Source: Stictocephala bisonia (lineage: Eukaryota > Arthropoda > Insecta > Hemiptera > Membracidae). Taken from it: 64,000 nt of DNA. The position numbers were made by a program, and so were the translations under genes. Position 1 is the stretch's first letter. The number at the start of each line of letters is the position of its first letter. Under the pieces are notes generated by a model. That model saw nothing but the letters and a program-made list of their open reading frames with translations, did not search any database and was not told the DNA's origin. The stretch is from contig JAQJVL010000004.1 of the NCBI GenBank assembly GCA_035578905.1, positions 1,395,082-1,459,081 of the forward strand, given 5' to 3'. Of this stretch, positions 60,191 to 64,000 are shown one piece after another.

Positions 60191-61446
60191 TTAACAAATA
60201 TAAAGTTTAAAGCACAACTTAACACTAAAACACGCCAGTTAGATGCCCACCACTTTGAACAATTATGATCCAACGAACGGTATAACAGACCATAAACAAA
60301 ATAAACACTGATCACGAACATCCGGTCCAGTGCCGCCAATAGTGAGCTGTATTTTCTTATTTCCATGCGTACAGCAAAGGAAAATTGGAATATACCAACC
60401 AAGAACTTTTCAACATTAAATGCCTATTGTGAATTCAAATATTGTAAAGCACTCAGTTAACCACTTTCATCCACAAAAAAAATCCTAAACTAAAAGGTTT
60501 TTAAATTTATAGATTTCACAATTATATAAATGTATAACATTAAAACATTTTGTAATATCAACAATTCACAACACTGTTTTGACTCAGTTTGTACACAGAA
60601 AGAGCGCATAACTTCGCATACGGTACTAATAGTTGCAAACTTACAATATTTTGAGTGAGAATGATGACGAACGGTTGCCTGATTAATACATTATAACATT
60701 CTCTTTTCCTGAATAGAGAAAGGAGAAGTATGATGATTTTGAGTGGGCAAAGAGCTAGCTGGTTCACTGCACCCTCAATATGGTATTTATATCATAGAAA
60801 AGACTATGGTTAGAACAATATTGTAATAAAAATGACAAGAAACAAAAATACTTTTGGCAAAATTATTTACCACAGAACGCTTAGAGCAAATTTCCCAATT
60901 CACTCCAATGCCTCCCCAATTCTCTCAATTGGAACGCTAAAAAAGATCGTGACTTTAGAAGCAATTTTCATGACATCCATGACCGACTTTAAAAATTCGT
61001 TACTTTTCATGACTTCCTGTGACCGGTAGACACCCTGCTTTACCACTGTGCGTGAATTGGTGGATGGGAGGGCTGCCATTTCCAAAATAAGAAGTTGAAA
61101 AAAAGTTAAAAAAAACTGAAAAACTTTTAAAGCATTTGTTTTAGCATCTAATGCTCTAAAACTATGACTACAGGACAAATAATTTGCCTTTTATTAAAAA
61201 AAATGCTAGCATGAAAAATTCATTAAAAATTCACAATATTTAGAACCATACCTTGTTTGATAGGCCTTTAAAAAGTTAACAGGCTATCTCATCACCACCA
61301 TTTTGATAGTTCTAAAATTTTAACAGATCTTTAATTTTATAACATCAAAATCTATTTGCCCTATGTACATTGATTTAAAAGCAATCTAGTGTAAAAGTAA
61401 AGACAGTATTTTATAAACAAATTTCAGTTTATTATATTAGACTTAC

Positions 61447-61657
61447 GGCAAACTTTGTCAACTGGATCATAGTCATCAAACTCGACAAATCCAAAACCTC
61501 TCTTTTTTCCAGTCTCTTTTTCTGATACAATAGTTGCAGAAATAACTGTTCCAAATGTACCAAAGTATTCCTTTAGGTCAGACTCTTCGTGTTCTTCTTT
61601 AAGTCCACCAACAAACAACTTCTTTACTGTGGCTCCACTTTCAGGTCTGCCTATTTC
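61447..61657 (-). CDS. Hrb87F-like: hnRNP A/B-type protein, RRM2 exon
   Basis: Minus-strand exon of 211 nt from acceptor ttcaaataatag to donor gtaagt. It reads [13 protein letters not shown] (the inter-RRM linker; GATVKK is highly typical of the family), then RNP2 [36 protein letters not shown]1 RGFGFVEF and [10 protein letters not shown]. The order matches the second RRM of Drosophila Hrb87F/Hrb98DE and human hnRNP A1/A2B1, which bind pre-mRNA and act in splicing, export and telomere-related roles. RNP2 and RNP1 aromatic residues are intact. The exon begins at a codon boundary, so the preceding exon must end in phase 0. RRM1 is not found up to 64000, and must lie further upstream or be lost from this copy. 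Confidence 0.92.
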
Positions 61658-62384
61658 CTATTATTTGAAAATAAGACAAAAAATATTAGGTTTCTTAAAG
61701 AATGCTTAAATCTAAAAACAAATATATTTCACAGCTTCAGTTTAGGATGTGCTACATCGACCAAATGTGCAGGCGTGCAATCAAATTTGCCCCAATTTAA
61801 AAATCTGCTGAATGTCAAGAGTTGTAGCAATGCGTTAGCTGGTTTGAAATCAATACATAACATCTCTTCACCGGGAATATATATATATATATGAATTCCG
61901 TTTTTGTGATTAATAGTGGGTGTTTGTAATGATCGTGTAATGGCCACTAATTGCGATTCGCCGCATAAGTAGTTTTTCAATTATATCTTGAGAAATAATT
62001 GTTATAGCCATAAATAGTTTTCAAATTTCTACTCAACATAAAAAAATACAATAAAATTAGTATCATTAAAATATAATTTAAATTAGCAGAAATACATCAA
62101 AAACACTTAACAGTTGTGACAGTGTTTTTTTAAATATTTTTCCGTAAAATCTGGGATTTCCGCAGAATAAAAAGCATAACTCGTAAAAATATAGGCAATT
62201 CTTGACCCATTTCAGCCAAAGTTCTCAAATATTGTTGGTGGCAAGAAATTATTCCGACTATTATTTTGTTTCAATTGCAATGTCACGTTCTAGTTCAGTT
62301 ATAGTTAGGAATATAGGAAACATAATTTAAATGGCACCCAACTAATATAGATAATAAGATATGCTGGAAAATATAATTGTAGGT
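61658..62384. other. hnRNP upstream intron, nothing recognised
   Basis: AT-rich sequence upstream of RRM2. The frames at 61589-61894 and 61729-61980 have no family features. A short (AT)n run lies at 61880-61891. Confidence 0.4.
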
Positions 62385-62560
62385 TATGTTAAAGGGCACT
62401 AGACCAGGAATTAGTATATTGGAGAGATAGGATATTGGCAAACTTACCTTAGAAGACAAGTCTATAGGACATTGGCAAACTTACCTTAGAAGACAAGTCT
62501 ATAGGACATTAGCAAACCTAACTTAGAAGACAAGTCTACTAACACCACAGTACTGCACTG
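62385..62560. mobile_element. Family-M MITE copy with a triplicated terminal segment
   Basis: GTTAAAGGGCACTAGACCAG, AATTAGTATATTGGAGAGAT and GGCAAACTTACCTTAGAAGA match the family-M arms. The segment TAGGACATTGGCAAACTTAC + CTTAGAAGACAAGTCTA is repeated about three times in tandem (62427, 62466, 62505). Confidence 0.65.
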
Positions 62561-62578
62561 TCTTAATCTATTACTATG

Positions 62579-62851
62579 TTAATGATTGATGGAAAAATTG
62601 CTAGGGTGTACTAGGCCTTTGAGAACATCAAAATATTTGTCATAGTTAATTTTCAAATGCGCTAAATATTTCTGGTTTATAGAAACCATACTCATTTCAT
62701 TTTCATGACCACATTCACTTATTAGACTCCATTTTTCTCCAATGTCATGATACAGATGACACATTCCATTAATTTCCCACAAAGATATTAAATGATGCAA
62801 ATGAGCCATCATTAAATTTAATTCCTTGGCAAGTATGTTTTGAACTAATTT
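62579..62851 (-). CDS. Exon-like ORF of an unidentified protein (terminal exon or retained fragment)
   Basis: On the minus strand an acceptor-like cctatacag is followed in frame by KLVQNILAKELNLMMAHLHH, LISLWEINGMCHLYHDIGEK, WSLISECGHENEMSMVSINQ and so on, to a TAA at 62579-62581 (about 90 codons). Composition, lack of stops and the splice-like 5' edge suggest real coding sequence rather than a chance frame. It has no signal peptide, no RRM and no repeats, and a helical character. It lies upstream of RRM2 on the same strand, so it could be the last exon of a neighbouring gene, a gene nested in an hnRNP intron, or a fragment. I do not recognise the family. Confidence 0.5.
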   Translation of the reverse strand, partial: KLVQNILAKELNLMMAHLHHLISLWEINGMCHLYHDIGEKWSLISECGHENEMSMVSINQKYLAHLKINYDKYFDVLKGLVHPSNFSINH

Positions 62852-64000
62852 CTGTATAGGTCTATACTAATAATGGCTTTAAAACTTATTAAAATTCATT
62901 CTTTCGTTAAGTTTATTTTGTTTTGTAAAATTTATCACAATCACATCAAAAACAAATTTCTTGAAATAAACAAAACAAAAATGGCCATTTCCCTCAAATT
63001 TAGTACAGTTTCGCCTATGAATATATTCACTTTATATATAATATTTACAGTTTAAAAATCACAAGAACGAAAAATCAAACATTTGTACATGAGGCATAAG
63101 TCCACTTTTTCAATTGGTACAATACAGCGACGATTTTATAAACAAATAACGTTACACTCACGATGCCTATACATAGATTATACTCAATTGTCAACTATTC
63201 GGTAATATTGATGTTTCGGTTGATACCGCATAGAGTATTATTGACCAGTATTAGTAAAGGAATACTGTATGTAACAAAGGTCTGTGTACAGCCCCAAAGC
63301 AGAATACTCTCAATCTTTCTGCGAAGGTGTATAAAAAAGAAAAACTAAAACTTTCTGCAAGTACTATAATATGGTACCAATAACGTAAAATATCAACTGG
63401 AAAAAATATTAGTTATATGCTGTATATTATTCAACTATATAATTAACCCTGAAGATGTTTACCTAAATAATAAGATAGAAAACACTGTTATAAATTAAAA
63501 TATTTTACAAGGCTTTTTTGAATACATTATTTATTTTACCCTAAAATCAAACATAATACACAAATAAGAAAGTTTGTTTTGTTTAAATTACATTGTTAAA
63601 TAGTTTAAATTGTTTTATTTTTAATATTTGGAGAGCAAACAAATTGGGTGGAGATAAGCTTATATACTTAGTTTCCTAAAATTAAATAGTAAAATAATAA
63701 TTGTTTAAAAAGATGTTTCTAAAAAGAGAAAGGAACGCAGGTGGCGTCCCTTACTTGATAATTCAAGGTCGTTGTGAGCAAAAAACTGAAAACAATACTT
63801 GAGACTAACTCATTGCAGCGAGCGATTCTATATAATTGAACTATAGATTTATTTGTATTTGTTCACTCAAGTATTGTCGAAAAATTAATTATTTTGTTTG
63901 ATAAATATCCTTCGTTCACAGTATTATGATTAAATTATTAGATGATATAAATATAAGGTTATATTTCACTTATTACTTTGTTTTTACTATTATAAATCTG
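62852..64000. other. No feature recognised
   Basis: AT-rich. Searching both strands by eye for RRM1 (RNP2 KLFIGGL, RNP1 RGFGFITY) and for an exon preceding 62851 found nothing convincing. Confidence 0.4.

Larger units (their letters stand above)
58285..61037. mobile_element. DNA transposon with CAGGGTGTCTAC termini and 5-bp direct flanks
   Basis: CAGGGTGTCTACTG at 58285 is mirrored by GTAGACACCCTG ending at 61037. CTTTA lies immediately outside on both sides (58280-58284 and 61038-61042). TTCATGACTTTTCATGACC-type sequence follows the left TIR, and TTTTCATGAC recurs inside the right end (60966, 61004), partly as an inverted or direct subterminal repeat. The termini resemble widespread CAGGGT...CATGAC DNA elements, but 5-bp flanks are unusual for hAT (8 bp), so I leave the superfamily open. 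No transposase frame is visible. It carries the nested element 59441-60190. Confidence 0.75.
57820..61446 (-). other. hnRNP intron (3.6 kb), largely one DNA transposon
   Basis: Donor gtaagt at 61446-61441, acceptor at 57820. 58285-61037 is a DNA transposon with a nested TTAA element. The short flanks (57830-58279, 61043-61440) have nothing recognisable. Confidence 0.75.

Noticed and set aside
61589..61894. Plus-strand frame overlapping the RRM2 exon
   Set aside because: Shadow of the minus-strand hnRNP exon and intron, with no coding features.
63163..63348. Possible reverse-transcriptase fragment
   Set aside because: An ILLWG-like word on the minus strand was the only hint, and no further RT motifs line up on either strand.

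Overview
This is a eukaryotic, AT-rich window with long introns, split genes and many interspersed repeats. The hnRNP A/B-type gene, the arthropod-like promoters, LINE remnants and TTAA/hAT-type DNA elements point to an insect; a hemipteran is my guess, at low confidence. I see no bacterial features, rRNA, tRNA or CRISPR.

Layout. (1) 1-30 kb, plus strand: two paralogous genes, A (1293-7526) and B (14115-25337). Each has a signal-peptide first exon, one long intron, and a second exon starting exactly at a TGT codon. Joining the exons in phase 0 completes a six-cysteine inhibitor-cystine-knot (ICK) pattern, followed by a long charged, coiled-coil-like and low-complexity tail. Their introns and flanks hold eight large tandem arrays, about 11 kb in total, with periods of 39, 159, 73, 34, 142, 19, 36 and 75 bp. 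Several arrays share a CCCACC...ACGTA-like core, and their periods divisible by 3 create long false open frames. Two decayed LINE reverse-transcriptase fragments lie at 8.2-10.8 kb.

(2) 30-45 kb: no host gene recognised. It holds a transposase fragment, a fold-back MITE, a TTAA-bounded element with subterminal palindromes, an hAT-type element with a perfect 8-bp target duplication, a 24-bp tandem array, and a possible 4.9-kb decayed TTAA element.

(3) 45-62 kb, minus strand: the 3' part of an hnRNP A1/A2B1-type gene. The exons are 61657-61447 (RRM2), 57819-57610 (end of RRM2 plus Gly-rich), 49224-49027 (Gly-rich) and 46820-46747 (Gly-rich C-terminus ending in NQRRY-stop), all with consistent splice sites and phases. 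RRM1 is not seen, so the 5' end probably lies beyond 64 kb. Each intron is loaded with DNA transposons: a TTAA element at 47174-48194, a 5.8-kb hAT-like fold-back with about 2-kb arms (50770-56598) that carries a nested TTAA element, and a 2.75-kb element (58285-61037) that carries another TTAA element with a piggyBac-like N-terminal exon. A further minus-strand exon-like ORF (62851-62579) belongs to an unidentified protein.

The most interesting signals are the ICK paralogue pair embedded in minisatellites, and a group of TTAA elements that share one architecture (short TIRs plus family-specific subterminal palindromes) with different sequences.
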